From: Tigriopus japonicus
Taxonomy: Eukaryota > Arthropoda > Copepoda > Harpacticoida > Harpacticidae
Assembly (NCBI GenBank): GCA_010645155.1
Contig: CM021323.1
Location: forward strand, 11,670,695 to 11,734,694
Direction: 5' to 3'
Length of the DNA: 64,000 bases
Shown here: in pieces, positions 10,002-21,300 of the stretch
Layout: each line of letters begins with the position of its first letter
Numbering within the stretch: position 1 is the stretch's first letter
Translations under genes and position numbers: made by a program
The notes under the pieces: model-generated
Database searches by the model: none
Seen by the model: the letters and a program-made list of their open reading frames with translations, nothing else
Told to the model about the DNA's origin: nothing

Positions 10002-10693
10002 ATGGCGTGTTCGAATATTTTGGGGACTCCAGCCGCGAAACAAGTCTTAACCCGACTTCACAAGTCCGATCAAGAAGAGGCCCAATTGTCGGACAAGCTT
10101 CATAAAAACTTCATCCAGTATGACCATTCCAAAACTGGGGCCCTAACCGTAGACGAATTCTTCAACGTTATCAAGACTCAAAACAAAATTCCAATCGAAA
10201 AGGATGAGGTAATGGCTGTTGTTAAAAGCTATATATATTTTGAGGGGATCGAGGTGAATTTGAGAAAGCTTTTCAATATTTAATGAGTCTTTTTCTTTCC
10301 CACAGCTCAAAACAATCCTTGAGCCACTTCCTAGGAACAAGGAGGGCAAAATCAAGATACAAGACTTTTTCTCTATCGATATTCATTCCCCTTCAGCCTT
10401 TAATGTAAGTCAGATGTTTAACATAATACCACGTGCACTCTCAAAAACTAGAAGCAAAAAGTTAAATATTTTCGCGGAAAGTTTAATCTTGCTTATCACG
10501 CAACCTCATCTCGTTGCAGACCTTGGACAGAAACAAAGATGGTTTCATCTCCAAGGGAGAATTGAAATTGTCCAAGAAGAGCGTTCCGCTCAAGGATATT
10601 GAGCAATGCATCAAAGACAATGACCTCGATAATGACGGCGTGCTCAACTTGGAAGAGTTCCAAAAGTCGGGCGAAACTTCCAAGAAGAAGTGA
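10002..10693 (+). CDS. Four-EF-hand calmodulin/troponin-C-like protein, 159 residues
   Basis: Three coding exons with phase-0 junctions: 10002-10208, 10306-10404 and 10520-10693. Donors are GAG|GTAATG and AAT|GTAAGT; acceptors end CCACAG and TTGCAG. The protein has four EF-hand units: loop 1 D-H-S-K-T-G...E (canonical), unit 2 P-R-N-K-E-G...D (no leading Asp, probably unable to bind calcium), loops 3 D-R-N-K-D-G...E and 4 D-L-D-N-D-G...E (canonical). Length suits calmodulin-like or troponin-C-like sensors. A basic K-K-K end follows. A likely 5'UTR intron ends at 9995. It is a tandem paralogue of the exon at 8531-8764. Whether it is troponin C proper or a lineage-specific calmodulin relative cannot be settled by eye. 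Confidence 0.85.
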
Positions 10694-12157
10694 GGTTTCC
10701 AAATTGAATCTCATTTGCGTGTTTCTCTCTTTCGTCGATGGTTTTGAAAAAAGTTTTCAAACCAATGTTTTACTAAACCAACCACATTCTAGTCGAGAAA
10801 AAATAAACCATCATATTTGATCATCAATTTAGGAAATTACTTTTAGGACTTTGCAAAGGCTGTACATCCTCTGATTAGAGAAAAAATATGTGAGACGAGT
10901 TTTTTGAAGAGACACATCAACTCTAAGGGAACTTGAGCGCTCCTTGACATTTGGAACTTTCTTGAGGATCTCACTTTGACATTTCCAATTTAGGGACGAA
11001 TGTGAAATGGCTTTCCATGTTGTCTCAAGACGTCATCCAAGTAGTGGTATTATCAATTGAACTTTGAAACTTGTCTCTCTACAAATATTCGATTACTTCA
11101 GAAGAAAATCGATGACCTCTTAGATTAAAGAATATTTAAAACGCCAACTAAATTCAATCAAGTATTTAAGAACCAAATCATTTATGAATTCTCTTCCTCA
11201 TATTCACTAACTTTACGTTAACACTTTCTTAGCTAAATCATAAATTGAATAACACCAAACACTGTCAAGCCACTTATAGAATTCAGCATATTATCATTAC
11301 TAAACTCTAACATTGTCCTAATGCTGTGAATAGCTTTCATATATGTAGTACTCACATAATAACCGCACGAAACAAATGACGATGCATGTTCCTCATACTA
11401 ATGGATCACGCCAGAAAAAGTCCGACGAACTAGACCAACCCTTTTCAACGTTCTAGGTGGTTGTTGTTGCCATGTAAAAAGGCCATAGAAACACACATAT
11501 TTGAGGTTGACGTGTTTTTACGAGGAGACTTTCATTTGGTCTGCCTTCCATCTTGGTCGACAACAATACGTAATGACAGGAACTCGGACTATTCATCCTG
11601 TCACACACAGCCCATCATAACAAGTTAGAGTATTTTTTATACATCGGTTTGCATCCGACAAAGAAGACAGAAAAGAAAACTAGCGTGGGTAGAGAATCCT
11701 TGGCCTTAGGATTGAGTTTTTGTTCAAAGCTTGGTTTAGAGCCAGACTTCTCCATTTCTAACGAATACAAGAAATCTCTTGTGGGCACGACTAAAAACGA
11801 TTGGTAAAAAGACTCGACCAATCATTCGGTGAATATTTTTTTTCAAAACCATGATATGTCAATTTCAATGCGAATGAAATGGATTTTTGACGCCCATTTT
11901 CAATGGCCTGGAGGAGTTTGAGAAGAGCCATCACCATCTTCGAGCCCATTCATCACTATACCAATCCTCTACCAACTTTACTATGCAAATGAGAATCTAG
12001 TCTTTGGCACCTTATCGTTGGAGCTTGATTTCTTGTTTGAATCTGGCGCTCTTTGAGTAAAGAACTCACTTCCGTTTCCAAACAAAGCCGCTCTTATCAC
12101 ACCGCCTCGTGTTTTGAACATGTGCTTATCCACCAAGGTTTTGATTAACTAATTCAG
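10694..12157. other. Intergenic, possible decayed EF-hand trace
   Basis: Mostly AT-rich without exons. Near 11900 a short frame reads N-G-L-E-E-F-E-K-S, close to the N-L-E-E-F-Q-K-S end of the last EF-hand of the upstream gene. It lacks a calcium loop, so at most it is a remnant of a third copy. Confidence 0.25.
10802..10807 (+). terminator. Polyadenylation signal AATAAA
   Basis: Canonical hexamer about 110 bases after the stop codon of the EF-hand gene at 10002-10693. Confidence 0.6.
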
Positions 12158-12259
12158 ATTGGTGGCAAGATTTATGGAGGCAGTCCCAAATGATGCGAAG
12201 AGGGTCGTGGCTTCTTTGGCGCATCCATTTAAGGCCAGAGTCGCGACAGAACATTACAC
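12158..12259 (+). other. Orphan exon candidate, 34 codons
   Basis: A 102-bp open segment is bounded by an acceptor-like AACTAATTCAG and a strong donor CAC|GTAAGT. Read in the open frame (one leading base, two trailing bases, so symmetric phase) it includes M-E-A-V-P-N-D-A-K-R. No family recognised and no partner exon identified. It could instead be a 29-codon small ORF ending at the TAA inside the donor. Confidence 0.25.
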
Positions 12260-13277
12260 GTAAGTAGTGCATTGTGGGACTCCAAAATTGAGCCCCTAAT
12301 GGAAAACAAGGCTCCCAACTTTGGTGTGGAATGCAGCATATTGGTCAACAGGATAATTGTTGACTTGAAGTCATCTAAAAGGCCTTATGGTTGTTTGATC
12401 AAATAAACCATGGTTGTCATAAAAATGTGGAGTATTAGTGTTTGAAAAACGAAGTCGCGCCGACACATTGACAACCGTTTTTTTGATCCGCCCACGTATT
12501 TTAACGTCGTCCGATGTTCAAAGCGGATTCACAATACACAAACACCAACCCTCAACTCGTCAGTGGTTTTCTGGAGGCAGAAACTTACGCAATAGAGCAT
12601 GTAGGCTTAGAATGCTCCCAATTCTCTCCGGTTCTTGGGTGAAAAGAGAGCTAGATCATTTCAACAATCCGCCCAAGAATACCATAACTGTCGATGACGT
12701 AGACCTGTCCAAGGGCGTAGGCTGATATTTTTGTAGGGGATCTCAATGGAAAGCTCAAAGTAATTTAGCTCATCCTTCTTATTTTTACATTCGAAGAGCA
12801 AACTCAAGCGCTGGAGAGAAAAGCTCCCGGCAAATTGTTCAATAGATATATATCCGCTCGTAAATTGCAACTCCGATTAATCACTGTGTACTCATCTAAC
12901 CTGCTTCTAACAGGAGGATATCAAAGGATTTTATGGCAGATGTCATAGTAAACTTACGTTGTGTGGTATTTTTTTTGCTCATCAGTTGGTTGGCGCCTTA
13001 CGATTCCCGTCTTTTTTCTTCACGGAGCGACAAACTTGTTTCTCGAGGCCCTGGTTGAAGTAGTCGCTCATTTTGAGTGGGAGTGGGCAGATCTCTCTTG
13101 ACGTTACGTTCGTAGCTCTCTCGCGCACTCAATGACAGACTCAACTTTACGAGGGCAGTGCTGAGAACGAATAGGCTCTCTATAGCATTGAAATAGCCAA
13201 GCAGAAAATATCGAAGGCGTTAGTTAGTAAGTGAGTGAGTAGGATTCTATTCTCGGGTGGTAGAGAGTACAAGGATC
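12260..13277. other. Upstream region of the gene at 13278
   Basis: No supported gene. An open stretch at about 12438-12725 lacks family similarity or splice evidence. The last 250 bases, less AT-rich and with several CG dinucleotides, are the likely promoter and 5'UTR of the following gene. Confidence 0.3.
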
Positions 13278-13970
13278 ATGGATCTGTGGCAGTGTCTTGG
13301 AATCCCCACGGAAGAACGAGTCGATCCTCCGCAACCATCCCGATTAGTGCGATCTGAAGACCGTGATATCCGTCCCAAGCCTCCAGCTGTTCCAGCAGAC
13401 ATGCGATCCCGTCGACAGAGTCTGCCATCGGGTTCCATGATCCCACCAGCCTCGAAATCCGCCCATTCGACTTTGCCCGGACGAACCCGCCATTTGAGCT
13501 CTCGGAGCAGCCGAAGCAATACTAATAGTAACGAGATCAAGCATTGGGGCAGTCAGCTCTCTCTTCGAAGTGAAAATAGTGTTCACGAGTTGAGAAGTCG
13601 AACTTTGAGGCCGCCATCGCCAGAAACGCTCCGTCGATCACGTTGCAACACGCCCAGTCGAGGTCGATCTACCACCCCCAAACCAGTGATCCCGGACACA
13701 AAAATTACTGAGGCAGTGGCACCTACCTTGGATGATTATTTGAAGAAGCCCCGCGTGGTTAGCACTTTTCAGCACGGAATCAACCCACAGCCAAATCCAC
13801 CCAACCCATCCGAGTTTCACGCCAAACGATGGGCCAACTATGAAAGACCTCCATATCGCAATCTTCGGCTGGGATATTTTTTGGAAGGTCCGGATGGAGG
13901 TGATAGCGAGATCATTCCCGAGATCCTAAGAGAGTACTATAGGGATACCTATCTAACAAACCGTCTGTGA
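13278..13970 (+). CDS. Intronless Ser/Arg/Pro-rich protein, unknown function, 230 residues
   Basis: An uninterrupted 231-codon frame from ATG 13278 to TGA. It is clearly less AT-rich than its surroundings, which supports real coding. Residues 1 to about 150 are low-complexity and likely disordered, rich in Ser, Arg and Pro with several R-S and S-P pairs. The C-terminal 70 residues are better ordered, with W-A-N-Y-E-R-P-P-Y-R and a G-Y-F-L-E-G-P-D-G-G segment, then an acidic/tyrosine-rich end. No signal peptide or membrane segment. AATAAA follows at 14028. I do not recognise the family. The many S/T-P and R-x-x-S sites are compatible with kinase substrates, but that is speculation. In-frame open sequence continues 7 codons upstream but without an ATG. 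Confidence 0.65.
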   Translation: MDLWQCLGIPTEERVDPPQPSRLVRSEDRDIRPKPPAVPADMRSRRQSLPSGSMIPPASKSAHSTLPGRTRHLSSRSSRSNTNSNEIKHWGSQLSLRSENSVHELRSRTLRPPSPETLRRSRCNTPSRGRSTTPKPVIPDTKITEAVAPTLDDYLKKPRVVSTFQHGINPQPNPPNPSEFHAKRWANYERPPYRNLRLGYFLEGPDGGDSEIIPEILREYYRDTYLTNRL

Positions 13971-15639
13971 CCATAAAGGGTTTGGATCTGCTCCTTGATA
14001 GCCAATGTATGGAATGCATGGAGACAGAATAAAAATATATTCGTTCGTTCTGATTTGAAACCTTCAACATTTGATTGTGAGCAAAACCTGATTGAACTAC
14101 AGGGACACTCCCACGAAGCACAAGATGAAACCTATTCGGTTTCTCGTAGGCACGGGCATCAAATTATTCCACGAGCGTAAAAGCCATTAGTTGTTCTTTT
14201 GGGACACGTGGGTGTATTTTGATTGAAAACTGTTTACGTTCATTTCTACCGAGTTTTGAATTCAGAGATTGTTCATCAGTGATATCAGTTCGTTTTGTCC
14301 TATCTTTTCCCAAAACGCCTACTCGAAAAAAAGATATTGAGATGTCTGTAAAGCAATGGAGCGACGGAAAATTACTTTTAGCCTTGCCCTCAAAATGTTT
14401 TTGTACTACGTCTACTAAGCAGTTGACTGAGACGTCAAAAATCGTTAAAAACGCCCACGAAGGCTACATTTTAGTTTGGTGTCGAATTCAACAAATAAGA
14501 ACACAATGGCAACATGTTCTCACCATAATGACAAAACCATCAATAGATACCGTAGATTACAGAAGTTGTTTGCAGCAGACGTACTTATAAAATGAAGGCT
14601 TCATATCTTTCAGAATTCTACTGAATTAAATAGGCAAGATTCTTGCATAACCGTTTGAGGAGAGGGAGACTACTTTTATGCATGTGTTGAGTATCGGGCC
14701 GGTGTTAAAATAAATGCTTTTTCGAAAGTATATGTAAATCTAAACTTGGACACTTGGACTTTTTATGGTTTACCTTTTTTAGTTTCATTGAGAGCACAAG
14801 ATTCTATGTGAATTAATTTGCACAACTATATGAGAACCAAACTCTACATATCTCGGCTCATTAGAGTGAAAATGGTAAAATCCTACATAACCTCTGAAGA
14901 TCAATATTTCAATCAAGAAGAATCAAAAAAGCTTTAAGAAATTTCAAAAAAAGTTGACATTGATTCAATAAAGGGGTTTACTTGGCACAAGCTAGATCGT
15001 GCACATAACATAGTGCAATTTTGTTACTACTAACTGGAACGTACGTATGGACCAATTTAAAAAATGCCGACATTTCTGTTCCCTAGATGGCTTTCACATA
15101 ATTTAACACACCTTACCAGAGTGTCCTCCCATGCTCTCAAAATGAACAACTCTCCATCAGGTTAAGGAAACTAAGCTGAGCTTCAATTTAAGAGAGGAAT
15201 TGACAACTTGGGCCATCTTGTAGTAGAACAAGATGGTGTTTTGGCAAAATCTTTGGCTTTGATTTTATGATTACTGAGTAGAACTTTTTGATGCTTAAGC
15301 ATAATAACATCATAACTGAATTTAAATGGACTCAAAATATGAAGAGAAATCAATTATAAGACATTAGTCAAAGTTTTGGTAACATGTTTAAGAGAACTCT
15401 AAAATTAAAAGACTTTGCCCTTGCTTTATCTCCATCTAGTGACGGCTTTTGAAGCTTCGAATTAATTTCACCATAGAAGTACATGCAATTAACTAATTTT
15501 AAAGCAAAGATTAGCAAACAGATTATCTCTCAATTTGCCAAAAGTTTTTCCTGAATTTGAAGAATGTGTGCATAGGCATAGATAGACTTTGCTACTGCTA
15601 ATAATACCGTTGGTCTATGGCAGAGGATATGGATATTTT
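13971..15639. other. Intergenic, no gene seen
   Basis: Apart from the polyadenylation signal of the upstream gene, AT-rich sequence without recognisable coding content. Confidence 0.4.
14028..14033 (+). terminator. Polyadenylation signal AATAAA
   Basis: Canonical hexamer 58 bases after the stop codon at 13970. Confidence 0.6.
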
Positions 15640-15889
15640 TATTTGGAACAAAGCACGTTTTAAAGAGGGGCGAGAAATTGTTGGGACGCAAAGCCATCAC
15701 AGAAATATATGGATTGTGGGCGTCTTTGCCAATGACAAATTTTAATAATTATTGGTGTTTGTTCTCGCCGGCTTCCGTTTGGTGGGTCTTTTGAGTTGCA
15801 ATCCGAGTGTTGGCAGCAAAGATTTCACAATCTCTTCAACATATTTGGTGGTTTTATTGTGGAGACCAAGGATCTTGCCCTCATTAAAT
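15640..15889 (-). pseudogene. Possible mariner-type transposase N-terminal fossil
   Basis: On the minus strand a frame reads E-G-K-I-L-G-L-H-N-K followed by V-E-E-I-V-K-S-L and a K-R-P-T-K-R-K-P linker, resembling the first helix-turn-helix and basic linker of mariner transposases. After a stop, another frame reads H-N-P-Y-I-S-V-M-A-L-R, like the start of the second DNA-binding motif, so a frameshift is implied. No catalytic domain or inverted repeats were found. The call rests on short motif resemblance only. Confidence 0.3.
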
Positions 15890-16536
15890 CAGTAATAAAT
15901 TGTTTTGTTGCCATGACCTTTTCATAACAATAAATTTTTTAAGATTGTTTGTATAAAGTCCCAGAGTCTAGTTTCTCGGATGTTCTAAATGACACGGAAC
16001 ACAGAAATGTCAAATGTAACTCGTGATTGAGACAGTAATATTGTATTGACCTCTGTTTAATTGCATGTGATTTGCAAAACCTTTAGCTGCAAATGCCAGA
16101 AAGCCCTCGACTCAAAATTCAGGTGTTGGTGATTTTTTGTCACGCATGGTCAATTTGGAAAACTTGGGGTTCGCAATTTGGACTCCTTTCGTCCGCCCAA
16201 ATTATGAACTCGACTAGGGTCAAGGCCAAGAGGACTTGGAGCGGCTAAACCACTAATATTGGATAGATTGCCATCTGTCGCATATTTTGTAACGTGATGC
16301 ATTTTCGAAGAGTCAAATGGTTCTTTGACAAAGAAGTGTGCCCGATTATGTCGTTATATTGATATATATTTCAATTATTCATTTTATTATATTTCAAAAT
16401 ATTTCATGCAGATTTCATACCTACAGTGAGTCCAGAACAGATAGAAGAGGGTCCATTTGCTTAATTTGATGTCTACCGCATCTTTTTGAACTTCGTATGG
16501 GTGGATTGACTTTGCATCAGCTAATTGAGCGCCAGT

Positions 16537-16544
16537 ATCATAAC
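16537..16544. repeat. Left 8-bp target duplication ATCATAAC
   Basis: Exact match to 17604-17611 on the other side of the hAT-type element. Confidence 0.9.
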
Positions 16545-17603
16545 TAGGGACGGGCAGAAAGTGCAAATAATCTTACCCTTTTAGTTACCAAAAGTGCAAA
16601 ACAAAGTGCAGAAAAATGTTGAAAGTGCAAATAAATGTAAAAAAGGAGCAAATAAATGTCGAAAAAAGAGCAAATAAGTGTCAAAAAAAACAAATAAATG
16701 TCAAAGAAGTGCAAATAAATGTCAAAAAAGAGCAAATAACTTGCATTTGGACTTAAAACGTCATTCATGGAGTACCCGCGGCTCCTAATTGAGCAGAAGT
16801 CATTTATAAGTTCTAAAGACATTTGAGACTAGTTTGAGGTGAAGAGACAATGCCGCACAAGTAATAGAGTTCTATTAATTAGGTCACTAGCAAAAAGGAT
16901 ATAAAGTCCCTTAAAATATACCAGAAAACAACCTTCTGAATTTTTCATTCCTTAGGTGGTCTCGTGGATGTATGTATCTAAAATATTGTCGAAATATATT
17001 TAACAATTGTTTTATATGGCTTTACATCACTCATCAACTGTTCTCAAATACTTTTGGAACTTAAAAGTCATTTCTCCAAGTCAATTAAACAATGTGTACT
17101 GCTACACTGATGTATCCTTAGCTTGATGATTTTAAGTTTATAACGGCCTTTTTTAGAAATAGCGATCTTTGTAGGCAGCAAACATAATTCCGCAATCTAT
17201 ATTGTTTGTAGATCCTTCCATTAACATAACATGAGTTTCTTTAGGTTTGCTATTTGTTGGTTGCATGCAATGAGATTCTTTTGTCTAATCTTTAGTTTAG
17301 TAAACAGGATGTTAGTTATAGTTAAAGCCAAGATGGAAAATAAAGTGTGAGGTTTGCGTCTGAAATGCAAATATTTCTTCAAGGTGCTAAGAATGGTTGA
17401 TTGCAAATGCAAGCTTTTTTGACTAGTTCAAAATTTGATCTTGAAACTAAAAATCTTTTCAAAAGCCACTACATTTTCTTAACAATTTGTCAATTTTGTC
17501 CAAAAACGTAAATAAAAAGTGCAAATAAAGGTGAAAAGTGCAAAAGTGCAGAAAAATGGGTTTATGTTACCAAAAATCTTTTTACACTACTTGCCCGTCC
17601 CTA
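16545..17603. mobile_element. Non-autonomous hAT-type transposon, 1059 bp
   Basis: Ends are inverted: the left starts TAGGGACGGGCA and the right end, on the minus strand, also starts TAGGGACGGGCA; similarity continues imperfectly for about 30 bp. Perfect 8-bp flanking repeats (ATCATAAC) and a T-A-G-G-G-type end are the established hAT signature. No transposase is encoded. Near the left end is a tandem array of about 20-bp units (16621-16739), and related GTGCAAATAAA motifs recur near the right end (about 17515-17545), in keeping with subterminal transposase-binding repeats. An open minus-strand frame over this region only reflects the repeat array. Confidence 0.9.
16621..16739. repeat. Imperfect tandem array, about six units of 20 bp
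   Basis: Units have the form GTGCAAATAAATGTCAAAAA with variable spacers, located in the left subterminal part of the hAT-type element. Confidence 0.8.
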
Positions 17604-17611
17604 ATCATAAC
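17604..17611. repeat. Right 8-bp target duplication ATCATAAC
   Basis: Identical to 16537-16544. Confidence 0.9.
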
Positions 17612-18347
17612 ATAACAAAGAGCAATATTGTACAGTCAGCTTTTAAAATCTAAGGGTTCATGTTCCCTGCTTTCGAAGAACTCGTTTTATCAAACTCGTC
17701 TTGACTATGATTGAGACGAGGTCAAGCTCGATCGCATTAATGTGCGGTCAGCCTGTGGAAATAAAGACAAGAAATACTGTTCACAGCTTACAGCTGAACA
17801 CCTCCAAAATTTTGTCAGCTATTTTACGCTGGCCTATTGACAAGCCTAATAAATATCACTAAGTGATATATCACTATACCCTGTTCTTCCTTTTTAGAAT
17901 CAATGAACAGAGTCTTTTCTTTAAAGTACATTTTGGTTAGTTTCCGTTAAAACGCGAGAGTCAATCACATTATGCATATAAGCCTTTGACTTGAATTGCA
18001 CTTTAATTACTGAAATTTATTTCATTTAAGTCAAAGAACCAAAAAGGAAATGGACCATTTTTTAGCTCCTTGGTTTGACTTTTGTCGAAACATGCAGACT
18101 GGTGTTCATAAACTTGGCTTTGACATGAAGAGATACTAACTAATGTCTGATCAAAGGAACGAATTAGTGTAATTTTGTCAATCGCTCTTCTTCACGTGAC
18201 CATAGCCTTTCACAAAAATCAATGAAGTGCCAATACTAATTTGTCCTTGAGGATGTCATAGCACATGAGGATCAGGTAAAATCTAAAACATGAAGATTTA
18301 AATATTGCTGTCAGGTCATCGGTCTTTATTCATCACAGTTAGAGAAG
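17612..18347. other. Intergenic, 3' flank of gene A
   Basis: No gene seen. AATAAA in the minus orientation occurs just before the gene A stop (TTTATT at about 18325), a plausible polyadenylation signal for gene A. Confidence 0.4.
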
Positions 18348-21300
18348 TCAAAGTTCACTTTCATCGAATCTTTGCTTAGGGGCGTCCACGAGATCTGCCA
18401 ATTGCAGAGATTCGAGAGTGTCGTCCTGAACCATTCGATTCACCCGTTTTCGATTGTCGCGAAGAGCGGGCGTGACACTCTCCCAATGATTGGAGTAAAC
18501 GCCTAAAATATCTTCCTGTTGCTGTTTTGTCGGAGGTGGAGAATCCGTTGCATTATTTATTCGCTCATCCGACATAATCCGACCCAAAGAGGCTTGAGTC
18601 ACACTGACACTCATTTCCTTCTGGTTAACCGACGAGTCTTCGCCACTGGATTCCAATTCGGGCATCTCTATGCTTTGAATTTTGGTTAAAGAGCGGCTTA
18701 AAATTCGAGCATTATGACCTTCGGATCGCTCTAAATCTGACTGAGTGGGCGTGCCCAGAGTGGACAAGGAAAATGTGGTCATGGACTGGACGCCGTGGTA
18801 CCACATCTTCCATAAATCGTCGCTGCTTCGCTGATTTTTTCGGCGGGATCGCCTAGAAAAAAAGACTTTGAATTAAACATCACAGAACCTTTCAACTAAG
18901 ATTGCCCAAGTTCTTAGCGTTCTTAGACTTTTCATTCTTGGAAATTAAGATCATCAAGATCTGGGGATTTTGCAATCACCCAACCTAACATTTGGTCATC
19001 TTTTTCAGGGTTGGTTTAATTCCGTCCTGTCGAAGGAAATCCCGTCCCAGGGATCTCGGGGACGGGATAAACCGGGATTCTCCGGGATTTACGGTATTTT
19101 TGATCTTTTTTGAATTAGGGCATGGTTTTGAAAAATTTGATTTGTGTCTTAATATAGATATATTAACAATTGGAAACATATGTTTTGGTAAATTTACAAT
19201 ATCCTTGACAAACATTTATTTCATTTTTGCCATATTAATTTTTTGAAACCGTAAAAACTGCAAATATTTTGGAAAATCCCGTCCCATGATCCCGTAAAAC
19301 ATCAATTTTTGAAAATAATGGGACTAATCACTTGTAATGTCAAATTTGGTAAACTATGAAAACGTGACCAAACCTGGAGATTTAAAATGTTGGTATTGTC
19401 ATAATTGCATTATTGTACGTTCAAATGTTCAACGTTTTACCCAACAATAATGTAATAGTATATTCTTCACTAAACTTCACATAAGAATGGATGATAGATC
19501 TTTTTGTTTAAACATTTGATTTTTGTCTTTTGTAGCATTTTGTCAGATTTTGCCACTTCTTTTGGCAGGAAAAAAGTTCGGAAGACTTGTGTTTCTGATG
19601 AGCATGAAACTTAAGAAAAAACGAAGATTTTAACCATGTTGTTGCAAAAATGCCTTCCTCATCTGCACAACTTGAAGTTGGAGTGGCAAATCTTGACATT
19701 TTCAGAAAAATAATTATATGTTATTGCTTGTATCTAAAATATTGCTACATAAATTGAAGGGGCTCTTCCAAACTTTTGAATCATGAATGCAAGTCTTGGA
19801 ATAAACAGATGTCTAAAAGAGACATGTTCTTGTGGCAACCAAGCTTAAAAGGTAATAATTTGTTTAATTACATGGTTCCAATTTCTTCTAGTATTTTGTA
19901 CTTATTCTGCAAACTCTTCGACATACTTAATCATTAAATTGGTCTTAAATGCAACATTTTTCGAAAATCTGACCCTTGAAAACTCAGGCAATGTTTTGGC
20001 AAGCCTAGACTGCTAACGGCAGCATGTCTGTAAATTGATACGGTAATCACTCCCAAATAGAAAATCCCGTTTATCCCTTTTTCAGAATCAAAAAATCCCG
20101 TCCCGGAATCTAGGAATAATCCCCTGACCAACCCTGATCTTTATGGAAATGCTCCTGGATTTTTTTCCAAGAAAAATGCAAGTCATGTTGGAATCAAGCC
20201 AAGACCGGTTACCCACCTCCATCCCACGAAATGAAGGTTCTTAAGTGTGCCCCATACGGAAGGCTTCATTTTGGTTCCAATCTCATCTGATCCCGACGTT
20301 GCAGCCTCGACTTGCTTGTCCAATTCCAATTTGAGGGCTTGATGGCGTTTTTGCTCCAGGGAAATGCTTTCTTGTTGACTGGGCGACAAACGGCCTCGAA
20401 GGACGGCCTCGGCGTGCCAAGAAATCTCTGCCTCAATCGTGGCCAAATTACAGAGGATATTGCTGAAAGAATGGATGACACTTATCATTGCCAGATCCCT
20501 TGTCACAGACAAATGGGAACTGTTTGAACTTGGAGTACGAATGGCATGTTCTGGAAATCGGCTTGGATTGAATTAAGAGCCACTCAAATGGGCTTGGGTA
20601 CAATTGAGCTCCATAGAACAATCCCAAAAGGATTCTTGAATGGTAATCTTCTGCATGAATGATTTGTGGGTAGCCTTGGGATGAGTGAGTTGCAAATGTC
20701 AAAAATAGGTAGTTTATGATTTTGTACTTTCTTCCTCAAAGTCTCGTATTCAGAGGCTTAGGATCGGTTTGAGAAAAATATTGGTTACCAAGTTTGAAAA
20801 CTCAATCGGAAACTTTTGGACGAGATCAATCTTGCTGGATCCCTGAGTGGGCAGATAACTTTTCACGGAAGCTTATTGCAAAAACTTCAAGGAAGTTTAA
20901 TACCCGAAACTCGAATTTCTCACAAACCCAACAGGTTATTTCCAATGGCTCCTTTTTATTAGACTGTAACATCCTTGAAAGACAATCAAACGTTATGAAG
21001 CCTATTTAGTGAACCCGGCCTAAAGTTCACATGATACCTTCGATATTTGTGCACTGTTTCAAGAAATATAAATTGAAAGGCTGGCTCGTTCAAAGCGATT
21101 GCATTGAAAAAATAATCGTTTTTCAATGTTAAAAGTAAAACTTCTTTAATAATGTGCTTGAATACATAAAATTTCAAGAAATGAAAAGTCGCCACAACTC
21201 TGATTTACTGTGCTCGGCAACCGGGTAAATCGTCGGGTTTGGTGGTCTTATTGCGCGCAAAATAAGAGCATCCGCAAAAGGGGGCAAAGGATCCCAGATG

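Noticed and set aside
16544..16822. Minus-strand frame with repeated F-D-I-Y-L-like peptide
   Set aside because: Simply the translation of the 20-bp tandem array in the hAT-type element.
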